DNA from: Sphingobacterium thalpophilum | GTDB lineage: Bacteria > Bacteroidota > Bacteroidia > Sphingobacteriales > Sphingobacteriaceae | Direction: 5' to 3' | NCBI GenBank assembly: GCA_945868825.1 | Contig: CAMBMM010000004.1 | Location: forward strand, 1-64,000 | Length of the DNA stretch: 64,000 nt | Part shown: positions 51,187 through 60,956 of the stretch, piece after piece | Position numbering within the stretch: the first letter of the stretch is position 1 | Layout: the number at the start of each line of letters is the position of its first letter | Notes under the pieces: model-generated | Database searches by the model: none | What the model saw: only the letters and a program-made list of their open reading frames with translations | What the model was told of the DNA's origin: nothing | Program-made: the position numbers and the translations under genes

Positions 51187-52704
51187 CTATTTACGCTCTT
51201 GGTATTTTGCTGGGGTACCCGACTTCGGGATTGCATTTTTAATGAAGGTGCGCAAGTTCTCATTTGAAGTAGCTAAATCTTCCTTACGTAGGTACATCAT
51301 GTGTCCACTGCGATAACCTTCCCAACTCATGCGATCTTTAAATTTACCGCTGGGGTCTATTTGCCATAAATTGTATTTCGCATTAAAATAATCGCAAGCA
51401 CCATCGTAGTATCCAGATTGAACCAATACTTTCAAATAAGGGTTTTCGGCCATTGCTTTTCCTAAATTATAGCCCGTATTATCTTGTGTTCTATCCCAAG
51501 GCCGCACCGGCCCAAACAAATAGTAAGTAAGGTCTGTTTTATAATTCAATTCATCTCTTAAATAAATATTCATGGCGGGCATAAACGAATGTTCCCAAGA
51601 ACTTAATTCGGCATTGTAATCTGGTTCTTCACCTGCATTTTGGCGATCGATACCCAAGTATCTAGAATCTAAACGGCCAATAGTGAAACCACGGTCTCTC
51701 AACAATTCTTTCCAGAAGAAGTTGGTAGAAATCTCGAAATTATGGTCTAAAATAGTTTGCTCTGATAAGCCAGTATAACGAGCATATTTAGCTGCAATTT
51801 CTTTGCGTTTAGCGGGGTCTAAAGAACCACCTTTGGTTATTGCTGGCAACAATTCATCAATCGTAAATTTCTCTACTTCGGGTAAATAATCCGTTAAATC
51901 TTTCTGCTGTAAATCGGCAGGTAAGGCTTTATGATACCACGCCGTAGCAGCAAAATAAGGCACATATAAAGCCGCAGCTACAGGGCCTTCTCTCTTAATT
52001 CCTAAATCGGTAGGAGATACCAATACTACGCCATTTAAATACATCCACTGTGCATCCTGCAGCTCCAAAGCCAAGCCAGATACTCGGGTTGTACCATAGC
52101 TTTCGCCAATAAGGAATTTAGGCGATGCCCAACGTTTGTATTTGCTTACAAAACTATTAATCCAAACGGCTAGATATTTAATGTCGGCGTTTACACCAAA
52201 AAATTTTGCAGGTGCTCCTTCTTTAATCAGGGCACGAGAAAAACCAGTGTTTACCGGATCGATGTACACAATATCTGCCACATCTAAAATAGAATGCGGG
52301 TTATCGTGCATGCCGTAGGGTTGCACTGGATAGCCTTCATCATCTACATTGAGAATACGTGGTCCTGTATAGCCAATTTCCATCCATACAGAGGGCGTTC
52401 CGGGGCCTCCATTGAACGAAATTACTAAGGGTCGGGTTGTTTTGTCTTTTACATCGGTACGTTCGTAATAGGTGTAAAACACTTCAGCTATTGCTTGTCC
52501 TTCGGCATCGGTTACCGGTTCGGTACCGGCAATGGCTTTATAAGGCACTTGTTGCCCTTTAATGGTTATGGAATTTAAAACAGTAACAGTAGCATCTTTT
52601 TTTAAGTTTATTTTGTTCGATGGGGCAGCTACTTCTGTTTTTTGTGCATGCGCCAAGCCCACTAGGCCTGCCGAACATAAAAGGGTGAAAATCAATTTTT
52701 TCAT
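51187..52704 (-). CDS. S10-family serine carboxypeptidase-like peptidase
   Basis: FNGGPGTPSVWMEIGYTGPR, LIGESYGTTR, YYDGACDY, GHMMYL. Confidence 0.93.
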   Translation of the reverse strand: MKKLIFTLLCSAGLVGLAHAQKTEVAAPSNKINLKKDATVTVLNSITIKGQQVPYKAIAGTEPVTDAEGQAIAEVFYTYYERTDVKDKTTRPLVISFNGGPGTPSVWMEIGYTGPRILNVDDEGYPVQPYGMHDNPHSILDVADIVYIDPVNTGFSRALIKEGAPAKFFGVNADIKYLAVWINSFVSKYKRWASPKFLIGESYGTTRVSGLALELQDAQWMYLNGVVLVSPTDLGIKREGPVAAALYVPYFAATAWYHKALPADLQQKDLTDYLPEVEKFTIDELLPAITKGGSLDPAKRKEIAAKYARYTGLSEQTILDHNFEISTNFFWKELLRDRGFTIGRLDSRYLGIDRQNAGEEPDYNAELSSWEHSFMPAMNIYLRDELNYKTDLTYYLFGPVRPWDRTQDNTGYNLGKAMAENPYLKVLVQSGYYDGACDYFNAKYNLWQIDPSGKFKDRMSWEGYRSGHMMYLRKEDLATSNENLRTFIKNAIPKSGTPAKYQERK

Positions 52705-52842
52705 AATGGGGCTTTAATATCTTTTGTTTTATAAAAATAACAATCTGATTCGAATTTGCGTTCAAAACTAGAAAACACCTCAAATTTTTTAGCAATAGGC
52801 TTCAAATTTTGGTAAATTGAGAATGAATTTAAACGTTAATCT

Positions 52843-53529
52843 ATGAAAAAAATCAGCTTAATCGCTTTGCTAACCTTTTTTATACTACATCTGCAAGCCC
52901 AAACATTAGATCTCCGCAGAAAAATAGAAGTAACTGGCACCGCCGAAATAGAGGTAACGCCCGATATTATTTATATCAGCATTTCGCTAAAGGAATATAT
53001 GGATGGAAAGAAAAAAGTAGGCATCGAAACCTTAGAGCGTGCGCTACAAACTGCAGTTTTAAAAGCGGGCATTCCAAAAGAAAACTTTATGGTAAACGAT
53101 ATTGCATCCTATAATTTTGCTTGGGATCGTAAAAGCCCAGATTATTTGGCAAGTAAGCAATACCGCATTAAGGTGTCCGATTTAAGCAAATGGAACCAAC
53201 TGCTTGCCGGGGTAGATGCCAAGGGTGTGCAATATAGCGCTATTGAGAGCTACGATTATTCTAAACTAGATGCCGTAAAAAAAGAGCTGAAGATACAAGC
53301 CTTAAAAGCTGCCCGTGATAAAGCGCTGTATTTAGCCGAAGCCGTGGGAGAAAAAGTAGGCATGGCTTTAGAAATTAACGAGCAAAGCAATGAAGGCTAT
53401 TCGCAACCAATTTACCGCACACAAATGCTTATGAAAAGCGATGCCGTAGGTGGCGAAACAATGCCCGATATCGACTTTAAGAAAATTAAATTGAGTGCCC
53501 AAATTCGGGCTGTTTTTGAATTGAAATAG
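52843..53529 (+). CDS. SIMPL (DUF541) domain secreted protein
   Basis: Signal peptide; RRKIEVTGTAEIEVTPDIIYISISLKEY; KALYLAEAVGEKVG. Confidence 0.88.
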   Translation: MKKISLIALLTFFILHLQAQTLDLRRKIEVTGTAEIEVTPDIIYISISLKEYMDGKKKVGIETLERALQTAVLKAGIPKENFMVNDIASYNFAWDRKSPDYLASKQYRIKVSDLSKWNQLLAGVDAKGVQYSAIESYDYSKLDAVKKELKIQALKAARDKALYLAEAVGEKVGMALEINEQSNEGYSQPIYRTQMLMKSDAVGGETMPDIDFKKIKLSAQIRAVFELK

Positions 53530-53530
53530 C

Positions 53531-54802
53531 TTAATTAATCCACTCGAAACCGGTATAGGGCACCAATGCTTTTGGTATGCGTATGCCTTGTTCGGTTTGA
53601 TTGTTTTCTAATAAAGAAGCCACAATACGAGGCAATGCCAAAGCACTACCGTTTAGCGTATGCGCTAACTGTGTTTTACCTTCTTTACCTTTAAAGCGTA
53701 ATTTTAAGCGGTTAGCTTGGAACGTTTCGAAGTTCGAAACCGAAGAAACCTCCAACCAACGAGCTTGTGCTGCACACCATACTTCCATATCGTAGGTAAG
53801 GGCCGATGCAAAACTCATATCGCCTCCACACAAGCGCAACACTCGGTAAGGCAATTCTAATTTTTGCAACAAGCTTTGTACGTAGTTGCTCATATCTTCT
53901 AAAATAGCATACGATTCATCGGGGTTAGCTATTTGTACAATTTCTACTTTATCAAATTGGTGCAAGCGGTTTAAGCCACGAACATGGGCACCATAAGAAC
54001 CGGCTTCTCTACGGAAACAAGGTGTATAACCGCAATTTTTAACCGGTAATTCTTCTTCTTTTAGAATAACATCGCGGTACAAATTAGTAATAGGCACTTC
54101 AGCAGTCGGAATGAGGTACAAATTATCAATCCCCACGTGGTACATCTGTCCTTCTTTATCGGGTAATTGGCCGGTGCCAAAGCCCGACGCTTCGTTTACT
54201 AAAATAGGCGGTTGCATTTCTCTGTATCCCGCTTTTTCGGCTTCATCTAAAAAGAAATTAATGAGGGCACGTTGCAAACGGGCACCCTTTCCTTTGTACA
54301 CCGGAAAACCGGCGCCGGTAATTTTATTCCCTAATTCAAAATCAATAATATCGTATTTAGCTGCTAATTCCCAATGCGGAAGGGCTGTTTCGGACAATGT
54401 AGGTTTGCTACCCTGTTCTAAAATAGTTTCATTTTCTTCGGGGCTTTTACCCAAAGGCACCGAGCTATGGGGCAAGTTTGGGAGTATCAATAATTGGTTT
54501 AAAAGCGCTTGTTCTATAGTTTCTAATTGGTCAGACAGGTTTTTTTGAGCGTCTTTATTTGCTGTACTTTTAGCCTTAAGCGCCTCCGCCTCATCTTTTT
54601 TCCCTTGGCGCATGAATTCACCAATTTGTTTGGCCGCTGCATTGGCTTCCGCTAAAAGGCTGTCTGCTTGTGTTTGAGTTTGGCGTCTTTGCTCGTCTAA
54701 TTTCAAAATTTCTTCTACCAATTCTGGTTGTTTAAAATTTTTAACGGCCAAACCTTTTAAAACTTCCTCTTTATGTTCGCGGATATAATTAACTTGCAGC
54801 AT
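53531..54802 (-). CDS. serS: Seryl-tRNA synthetase
   Basis: Coiled-coil N-terminus; PCFRREAGSYGAHVRGLNRLHQFDKVE; HTLNGSALALPR. Confidence 0.97.
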   Translation of the reverse strand: MLQVNYIREHKEEVLKGLAVKNFKQPELVEEILKLDEQRRQTQTQADSLLAEANAAAKQIGEFMRQGKKDEAEALKAKSTANKDAQKNLSDQLETIEQALLNQLLILPNLPHSSVPLGKSPEENETILEQGSKPTLSETALPHWELAAKYDIIDFELGNKITGAGFPVYKGKGARLQRALINFFLDEAEKAGYREMQPPILVNEASGFGTGQLPDKEGQMYHVGIDNLYLIPTAEVPITNLYRDVILKEEELPVKNCGYTPCFRREAGSYGAHVRGLNRLHQFDKVEIVQIANPDESYAILEDMSNYVQSLLQKLELPYRVLRLCGGDMSFASALTYDMEVWCAAQARWLEVSSVSNFETFQANRLKLRFKGKEGKTQLAHTLNGSALALPRIVASLLENNQTEQGIRIPKALVPYTGFEWIN

Positions 54803-54874
54803 CTTTATAAAATTTGACCAAAGATAAGAACAATTGGCGTTTTAAAGGCGCATAAACGAGTAAATGTTAAACGA

Positions 54875-55555
54875 ATGAGTGGCACCCTTTACCTCATACC
54901 TACTCCCATAGGTAATTTAGAAGACATGACGCTTCGTGCCATTCGCTTGCTGAAAGAAGTAGATCTTATTTTGGCGGAAGATACCCGTACCAGTGCTCCA
55001 ATGTTGAAACATTTTGGTATTGATAAAAAAGTGTTTTCGCACCACCAGCATAACGAACACCAATCTACTACCGAAATTGTTAAGTTTTTAAGCCAAGGGC
55101 AACACATTGCCTTAATTTCCGATGCCGGTACACCTGCCATTTCCGACCCAGGTTTTTTGTTGGTTCGCGAAGCGATAAAAAATAATATACAAGTAATATG
55201 CTTGCCGGGTGCTACGGCTTTTGTGCCTGCCTTAGTAGCCTCGGGTTTACCCAACGATCGTTTTTGTTTTGAGGGATTTCTGCCAGTAAAAAAAGGCCGT
55301 CAAACTCGTTTAAAAAGTTTGCTTTCGGAAGAGCGCACCATCATTTTTTACGAATCGCCTCATCGTTTATTAAAGAGCTTGGCCGAATTTGCCGAATATT
55401 TTGGCGAAGATCGCCAGGCATCGGTTTCTCGTGAAATTAGTAAGGTGTTTGAAGAAACCGTAAGAGGCACTCTCCCCGAAATAAAAACTCATTTTGAAAC
55501 CCATACGCTTAAAGGAGAGTTTGTAATTTGTGTGGCAGGAAAACCAAGCAAATAA
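54875..55555 (+). CDS. rsmI: 16S rRNA (cytidine-2'-O)-methyltransferase RsmI
   Basis: LYLIPTPIGNLEDMTLRAI, LAEDTRTS, ALISDAGTPAISDPG. Confidence 0.95.
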   Translation: MSGTLYLIPTPIGNLEDMTLRAIRLLKEVDLILAEDTRTSAPMLKHFGIDKKVFSHHQHNEHQSTTEIVKFLSQGQHIALISDAGTPAISDPGFLLVREAIKNNIQVICLPGATAFVPALVASGLPNDRFCFEGFLPVKKGRQTRLKSLLSEERTIIFYESPHRLLKSLAEFAEYFGEDRQASVSREISKVFEETVRGTLPEIKTHFETHTLKGEFVICVAGKPSK

Positions 55556-55559
55556 ACCC

Positions 55560-57176
55560 ATGCACTTGACTCAAAATCGATATTTTTTAGCCTGCCTTTC
55601 TGCCTTTTTATTGTGGTTGGCTTGGCCACCTATGCCCTATACTTCTTTTTTACTTTTTGTAGCATTTGTGCCCCTGCTTTTTGCAGTGAAAGCTATTCAA
55701 ACTAGTGATTTACGTAAAAAGGGTCGAAAAGTTTTTGGGCTTGCTTTTTTGAGCTTTGTGCTTTGGAATACAGCTTCTATTTATTGGGTATTTAATTCCT
55801 TGCATGCAGCCATGCCACTGCCTGCAGCTTTGGCTATTTCGCTTATTCCTTTCGGATTAGGAGCCCTATTAATGGCCATAGCTTTTTGGGGATATTATGC
55901 CGTATCGCAGGTGTTAAATAAAACGTGGAGCTATGCAGCACTGCTATGCTTTTGGATAAGTTATGAGTACTTACACCAAAGCTGGGATTTAGCCTTCCCT
56001 TGGATGAACCTTGGCAATGGTTTTGCGCAAAGCCACCAGCTTGTACAATGGTATGAGTACACCGGTGTGTATGGAGGCACCCTCTGGGTCTTGCTGGCTA
56101 ACATCTTTTTGTTTGAAGCTTTACGTCAGAAAAGTAGAAAGTTAGGCCTTATTGGCCTTGCTTGGATTATTGTTCCGGCCGTGTTTTCCCTAATTCGATA
56201 TGAAACCTATACAGAGAAAATAAATCCCGCCAATGTGGTGGTAGTGCAACCCAATGTAGATCCGTATCAGAAATACGGCTCGGTAAGCCCCGAACAACAA
56301 GTAGCTCGATTGATAGATTTATCACAAAAACAAGCCCAACCGAATACCGAATTTTTTATTTGGCCTGAAACGGCCATAGTAGGCTTTACCGACGAAGAAC
56401 AAATCCGAGCGAATGCATTATACTGGCAAGTGCTCAATTTCTTGCAGCCCTATTCCAACGCAAATGTGATATCGGGAATAGAAAGCTATAAAAATTTTAG
56501 GAAAGACAGTGTAGATAATGCACAATATGACCCAGGATTAGGTAATTTTTTGGTGCCATATAATTCAGCCATTCAGATAGAAAATAGTGCTCAAGTACAA
56601 TTTTACCATAAATCCAAATTGGTTCCAGGGGTAGAGCAATTGCCTTTTCCTCGATTTTTCTCTTTTTTTAAATCGGCTTTTTCTGCCTTTGGCGGCAGTA
56701 CAGGAGGCTATGGCAAACAATTAAAGCCCTCTGTTTTTTATGCCCAAAGCGGTATGGGCGTTTCGCCCATTATTTGTTACGAATCTATTTGGGGAGGTTA
56801 TGTAGCCGAAAGTGTGCAGAATGGAGCCGGCTTTATCGCCATAATTACCAACGATGCTTGGTGGGGCAATACCTCGGGTAAAGACCAGCATTTGGCTTTC
56901 GCAAAATTACGAGCTATAGAAAACCGACGGTGGGTTGCCCGTTCGGCCAATACGGGTATTTCGGGTTTTATTAACCAGCGTGGCGATGTGGTAATGCAAA
57001 GTGGGTGGTGGGTGCCTGCGGCTTTAAAAGCAGACATCAATTTAAACGAGGAACAAACTATTTATACCCAATACGGCGATGTTTTAGCTATACTGGGTTG
57101 CTCAGCTGCTTTAGCACTCGTACTGCTGACTTTCTATATGAGATACAAATTAAAATCAAGCTTTAAAACATCCTAA
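55560..57176 (+). CDS. lnt: Apolipoprotein N-acyltransferase (start MHLTQ at 55560)
   Basis: WPETAI, YHKSKLVPGVEQLPF, PIICYESIWG, TNDAWWG. Confidence 0.93.
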   Translation: MHLTQNRYFLACLSAFLLWLAWPPMPYTSFLLFVAFVPLLFAVKAIQTSDLRKKGRKVFGLAFLSFVLWNTASIYWVFNSLHAAMPLPAALAISLIPFGLGALLMAIAFWGYYAVSQVLNKTWSYAALLCFWISYEYLHQSWDLAFPWMNLGNGFAQSHQLVQWYEYTGVYGGTLWVLLANIFLFEALRQKSRKLGLIGLAWIIVPAVFSLIRYETYTEKINPANVVVVQPNVDPYQKYGSVSPEQQVARLIDLSQKQAQPNTEFFIWPETAIVGFTDEEQIRANALYWQVLNFLQPYSNANVISGIESYKNFRKDSVDNAQYDPGLGNFLVPYNSAIQIENSAQVQFYHKSKLVPGVEQLPFPRFFSFFKSAFSAFGGSTGGYGKQLKPSVFYAQSGMGVSPIICYESIWGGYVAESVQNGAGFIAIITNDAWWGNTSGKDQHLAFAKLRAIENRRWVARSANTGISGFINQRGDVVMQSGWWVPAALKADINLNEEQTIYTQYGDVLAILGCSAALALVLLTFYMRYKLKSSFKTS

Positions 57177-57208
57177 AAGAATCCAAAAAATAGCCCGATA
57201 TTTGTATT

Positions 57209-58330
57209 ATGAAAATCGGGATTGTTTGTTACCCCACCTTTGGTGGAAGTGGTGTTTTGGCCACAGAACTTGGTAAAGGTTTGGCTGAAAATGGTCATCA
57301 AGTACACTTTATTACGTATAGCCAACCTGCCCGTCTCGATTTTTTCTCTGCCAATTTATTTTACCATGAAGTATCGGTATCTAATTATCCTTTATTCGAT
57401 TATGCTCCTTACGAATTAGCGTTGGCTAGTAAGTTGGTAGATGTGGTGCGTTTCGAAAAACTAGATATTCTGCACGTTCATTATGCCATACCACATGCTT
57501 CGGCAGCATTTATGGCCAAGCAAATTTTGGCTACCTACGGCATTCACATTCCTGTGGTTACTACCCTCCACGGAACGGATATTACCTTGGTGGGTAAAGA
57601 TTTAACCTATAAACCGGTGGTTACCTTTTCTATCAATCAATCTGATGGAGTAACGGCCGTTTCCGAATATTTGAAACAAGATACGTACAAGCATTTCGAG
57701 ATTACAAAAGACATTCGAGTAATCCCTAATTTTGTAGATATGAATCGCTTTAAACTAAAAGCGAAAGATCATTTTAAGAAAGCCATTGCGCCTAATAACG
57801 AGCGTATTGTGGTGCATACCTCTAATTTCAGAAAAGTTAAACGTACTCAAGATGTAATTTATGTCTTCGAGAAAATTCTAAAAGAAGTCCCTGCCAAATT
57901 ATTGATGGTGGGCGATGGACCTGAACGTGCGTATTGCGAACAATTGTGCCGTGATTTAGACATTTGTGATCATGTTCGTTTTTTGGGCAAGCAAGATGCC
58001 GTTGAAGAAATCCTATCGGTAGCCGATTTGTTTATAATGCCATCTGAATCGGAAAGTTTTGGATTGGCAGCTTTAGAAGCTATGGCTTGCAAAGTGCCTG
58101 TAATTACGTCAAATGCCGGTGGCCTGCCCGAATTGAATGTAGATGGCGTAACCGGTTTTATGGACGAAGTGGGTGATATTACCTCGATGGCACACCATGC
58201 CATTGCTATTTTAGCCGACGACGATAAGTTGAATAGTTTCAAAGAAAATGCCTTGAGCAGAGCAAAGGAATTCGACTTGAGCATCATATTGCCTATTTAT
58301 GAGGCCTATTACCAAGAAATTTTAGGATAA
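57209..58330 (+). CDS. bshA: N-acetyl-alpha-D-glucosaminyl L-malate synthase (bacillithiol pathway)
   Basis: MKIGIVCYPTFGGSGVLATELGKGLAENGHQVHFITYSQPARL; LHVHYAIPHASAA; PSESESFGLAALEAMAC. Confidence 0.95.
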   Translation: MKIGIVCYPTFGGSGVLATELGKGLAENGHQVHFITYSQPARLDFFSANLFYHEVSVSNYPLFDYAPYELALASKLVDVVRFEKLDILHVHYAIPHASAAFMAKQILATYGIHIPVVTTLHGTDITLVGKDLTYKPVVTFSINQSDGVTAVSEYLKQDTYKHFEITKDIRVIPNFVDMNRFKLKAKDHFKKAIAPNNERIVVHTSNFRKVKRTQDVIYVFEKILKEVPAKLLMVGDGPERAYCEQLCRDLDICDHVRFLGKQDAVEEILSVADLFIMPSESESFGLAALEAMACKVPVITSNAGGLPELNVDGVTGFMDEVGDITSMAHHAIAILADDDKLNSFKENALSRAKEFDLSIILPIYEAYYQEILG

Positions 58331-58333
58331 TAC

Positions 58334-59809
58334 TTATTTAATTAGATGTTTCAGCTGGATGATTTCCTTTTCATCTAGATATCTCCAACGACCTCTTGTT
58401 AAATCCTTTTTCGTAAGATTGGCGTAAATTACACGATCTAGCTTTACCACGTCATAGCCCAAGTGTTCGAAAATTCGCCGCACAATGCGGTTTCTGCCGC
58501 TATGAATTTGTATACCAATTTCACGTTTGGTGCCTCCTTGTACATAACTTACCGCATCTGGTTTAATTACCCCATCTTCCAATTCTAAACCAAATGCAAT
58601 TTTATTTAAATCGCCCTGTGGCAAACTTTTGTTTAACTCTACTTGGTAAATTTTGGTAACCCCGGTTTTTGGGTGCGATAATTTATCGGCTAAATCTCCA
58701 TCGTTGGTCATTAACAACAAACCTGTAGTGTTGCGGTCTAACCTACCAACGGGGTAAATGCGCTCTTTCGATGCTTTTTCTACCAATTGCATGACTGTAC
58801 GACGTTCTTGCGGATCGTCGGTAGTGGTGATATAATCTTTTGGTTTATTTAACAATACATAAACCATTTTCTCCCTTTTCAGTGTTTCGCCATTGTATCG
58901 AATTACATCTTTTGAGGGATTTACTCGATAGCCCAATTCCGAAACTACTTCTCCGTTTACCGAAACCACACCAGCAGCAATTAATGCATCTGCTTTACGG
59001 CGTGAGCAAATACCTGCATTGGAAATGTATCTATTTAAGCGAATTAATCCATCGTCTTTACCTGGTAAGGGGCGTTTGCGGCCTTTCCCACCCAAGGCAT
59101 CTTCGCGTACTTTTCGTGGAGCTAAGTTTTTAGCATAAGGACGTTCTCCAAAAGAACTGCCTCCGCCAGTAGGACGTGGTTTATAAGGTCTTGGGCTGTT
59201 GCCTTCGCTATCTGTTCTACGTGGCGCACGATCTCCATAAGGAGTTCTTTCGCCGCTAGATGGGCGTTTGGTATATGATCTAGTTGCATCTCCATCTGTT
59301 CTGCGTGGCGCACGATCGCTATAAGGTTTTCGTTCTCCATCCGATGGACGTTTGCTATAAGATCTTGGGCCATCACCATCGGTTTTGCGTGTTGGGCGGT
59401 CGCCGTAAGGCTTTCTATCCCCACTAGCAGAACGGTTATTCCCGAAACTACGTGATGCACTTCCTTCGTCATCTTTTTTAAAAGGACGAGGGCTACTGTT
59501 ATAGGGTCTCCGTTCACCATCTCCACCTTCTCTTGGTGTTCTGCTGGTAGAACGCACGCTAGAATAGCCCTCTTTTTTGAAATCAGAGCGGCCGGTTCTT
59601 GGAGTAAAATCTCTTGCTTTTTCTTCACGATTAGCGCTAAATTCACGTTTTTTAGGCCCAAACGACTTTTTGTCATCCCCAAAATTCTTCTTCTCTCCGA
59701 AGGCGGGCTTTTCTGAAGAAGCTGGTTTACGACCGCCTGTGGCACGAGTTGTACGTTTTTTTGGTCCGGATTTATCGTCTCGACTATTCCTTGATCGTTG
59801 GTTTGGCAT
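58334..59809 (-). CDS. RsuA/RluB-family pseudouridine synthase with long basic low-complexity N-terminus
   Basis: S4 domain RLNRYISNAGICSRRKADALI, YPVGRLDRNTTGLLLMTNDGDLA; N-terminal R/P/S/G-rich repeats. Confidence 0.93.
   Translation of the reverse strand: MPNQRSRNSRDDKSGPKKRTTRATGGRKPASSEKPAFGEKKNFGDDKKSFGPKKREFSANREEKARDFTPRTGRSDFKKEGYSSVRSTSRTPREGGDGERRPYNSSPRPFKKDDEGSASRSFGNNRSASGDRKPYGDRPTRKTDGDGPRSYSKRPSDGERKPYSDRAPRRTDGDATRSYTKRPSSGERTPYGDRAPRRTDSEGNSPRPYKPRPTGGGSSFGERPYAKNLAPRKVREDALGGKGRKRPLPGKDDGLIRLNRYISNAGICSRRKADALIAAGVVSVNGEVVSELGYRVNPSKDVIRYNGETLKREKMVYVLLNKPKDYITTTDDPQERRTVMQLVEKASKERIYPVGRLDRNTTGLLLMTNDGDLADKLSHPKTGVTKIYQVELNKSLPQGDLNKIAFGLELEDGVIKPDAVSYVQGGTKREIGIQIHSGRNRIVRRIFEHLGYDVVKLDRVIYANLTKKDLTRGRWRYLDEKEIIQLKHLIK
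59180..59440 (-). repeat. 84-bp (28-codon) in-frame tandem repeats within the pseudouridine synthase gene
   Basis: tctgttctacgtggcgcacgatct (59211) and tctgttctgcgtggcgcacgatcg (59295), with a more diverged third unit. Confidence 0.85.
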
Positions 59810-60021
59810 GAAAAATGAACGCTATGTGTGTAAAAAGAAAGCAAATGTAAGCAAAAATAGGCGCTTTTAAACAATTCCCAGATTTTATAAATGCTAGTTT
59901 GGAGATGTTTTGGAGCTAATTTTTGCTATTTGTGTTAAAATTGTGGATAAGTATACCTGGGGTAATTATTAATTGAAAGGTACTTTTAAACAACTTTTTT
60001 AGTGCACTAAATAAAGTAAAC

Positions 60022-60834
60022 ATGACAAAAAAACCCTTAATAGCTTGCCTAGCTATGCTAGTCTTGCTGGTATTGGCCAAATTGTTTTTATATAGCCATA
60101 ACAAAAATGCTGTTGGCGCAAACGCATCTGCCCAAACCCAAGAGCCTTACGATCCGTATTTAAGCACCCTTAATTTTGCATCCGAAGTGGTTCCGGTTGC
60201 CGATGAACAGGTGAGTTTTCGGGTGAAGAAAATACTTAAATCGTACAGATATCGCCGATTAAGATCGCATAGGCTACATAATCAAGCCAAAAATATGTTC
60301 CCAATTATGGAGCCCATATTGGTTGCCTACGGCATCCCCAAAGATTTTAAATACATCCCATTGGTTGAGAGCGGATTTAAATCGGGCACTTCTCATAAGG
60401 GAGCTTCAGGCGCTTGGCAGTTTATGCCCCAAACAGCCCGATCTTTTGGGCTTAAAGTGAATTCAACCATTGATGAACGTCAGCAATTAGCTAAATCTAC
60501 TGTGGCAGCTTGTAAATACTTGCGTTTACTTTATAAAGAATTTAATAGCTGGACTTTAGTAGCAGCTGCTTATAATATTGGTGAAAATAAACTAAAGCGC
60601 ATTATTCGTAAGCAAGATCATGCGAACTATTTTCGCTTAAAACTAAATCCCGAAACGGCCAGCTATGTATACAAATTGGTGGCCATGAAAGAGATTATTG
60701 AAAATCCGACTCGGTATGGTTACCGCCGGGTAGAAATGCCTCAACAAAGCAGTACACTATTTACCCAGGAAGCCCGTTACTATCCTGAGAACTTTCTTCT
60801 GGGCGGGGTACTAAAGTACGCTCTTGTAGATTGA
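60022..60834 (+). CDS. Lytic transglycosylase (SLT domain)
   Basis: VESGFKSGTSHKGASGAWQFMPQTARSFGL, AAYNIGENKLKRI. Confidence 0.93.
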   Translation: MTKKPLIACLAMLVLLVLAKLFLYSHNKNAVGANASAQTQEPYDPYLSTLNFASEVVPVADEQVSFRVKKILKSYRYRRLRSHRLHNQAKNMFPIMEPILVAYGIPKDFKYIPLVESGFKSGTSHKGASGAWQFMPQTARSFGLKVNSTIDERQQLAKSTVAACKYLRLLYKEFNSWTLVAAAYNIGENKLKRIIRKQDHANYFRLKLNPETASYVYKLVAMKEIIENPTRYGYRRVEMPQQSSTLFTQEARYYPENFLLGGVLKYALVD

Positions 60835-60857
60835 TTGTTAATTATTGATTATTTATC

Positions 60858-60890
60858 AAAAAAAGGCCGAATGATACCCGGCCTTTTTTT
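60858..60890. terminator. Terminator between the lytic transglycosylase gene and uvrA
   Basis: AAAAGGCCG-aatgatacc-CGGCCTTTT hairpin plus T-tract. Confidence 0.85.
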
Positions 60891-60956
60891 ATTGGATGCT
60901 GTGTAATTGGCAAACAATATCGCATCTTTGCCTTTTAATTCCCACTGGTTTTGGCT

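Noticed and set aside
54111-54548. 145-aa plus-strand ORF opposite serS
   Set aside because: Antisense shadow; the seryl-tRNA synthetase frame is unambiguous.
59122-59874. 250-aa ORF on the minus strand overlapping the pseudouridine synthase N-terminus
   Set aside because: Alternate-frame shadow created by the 84-bp low-complexity repeats; the RsuA/RluB frame contains the recognisable S4 and catalytic domains.
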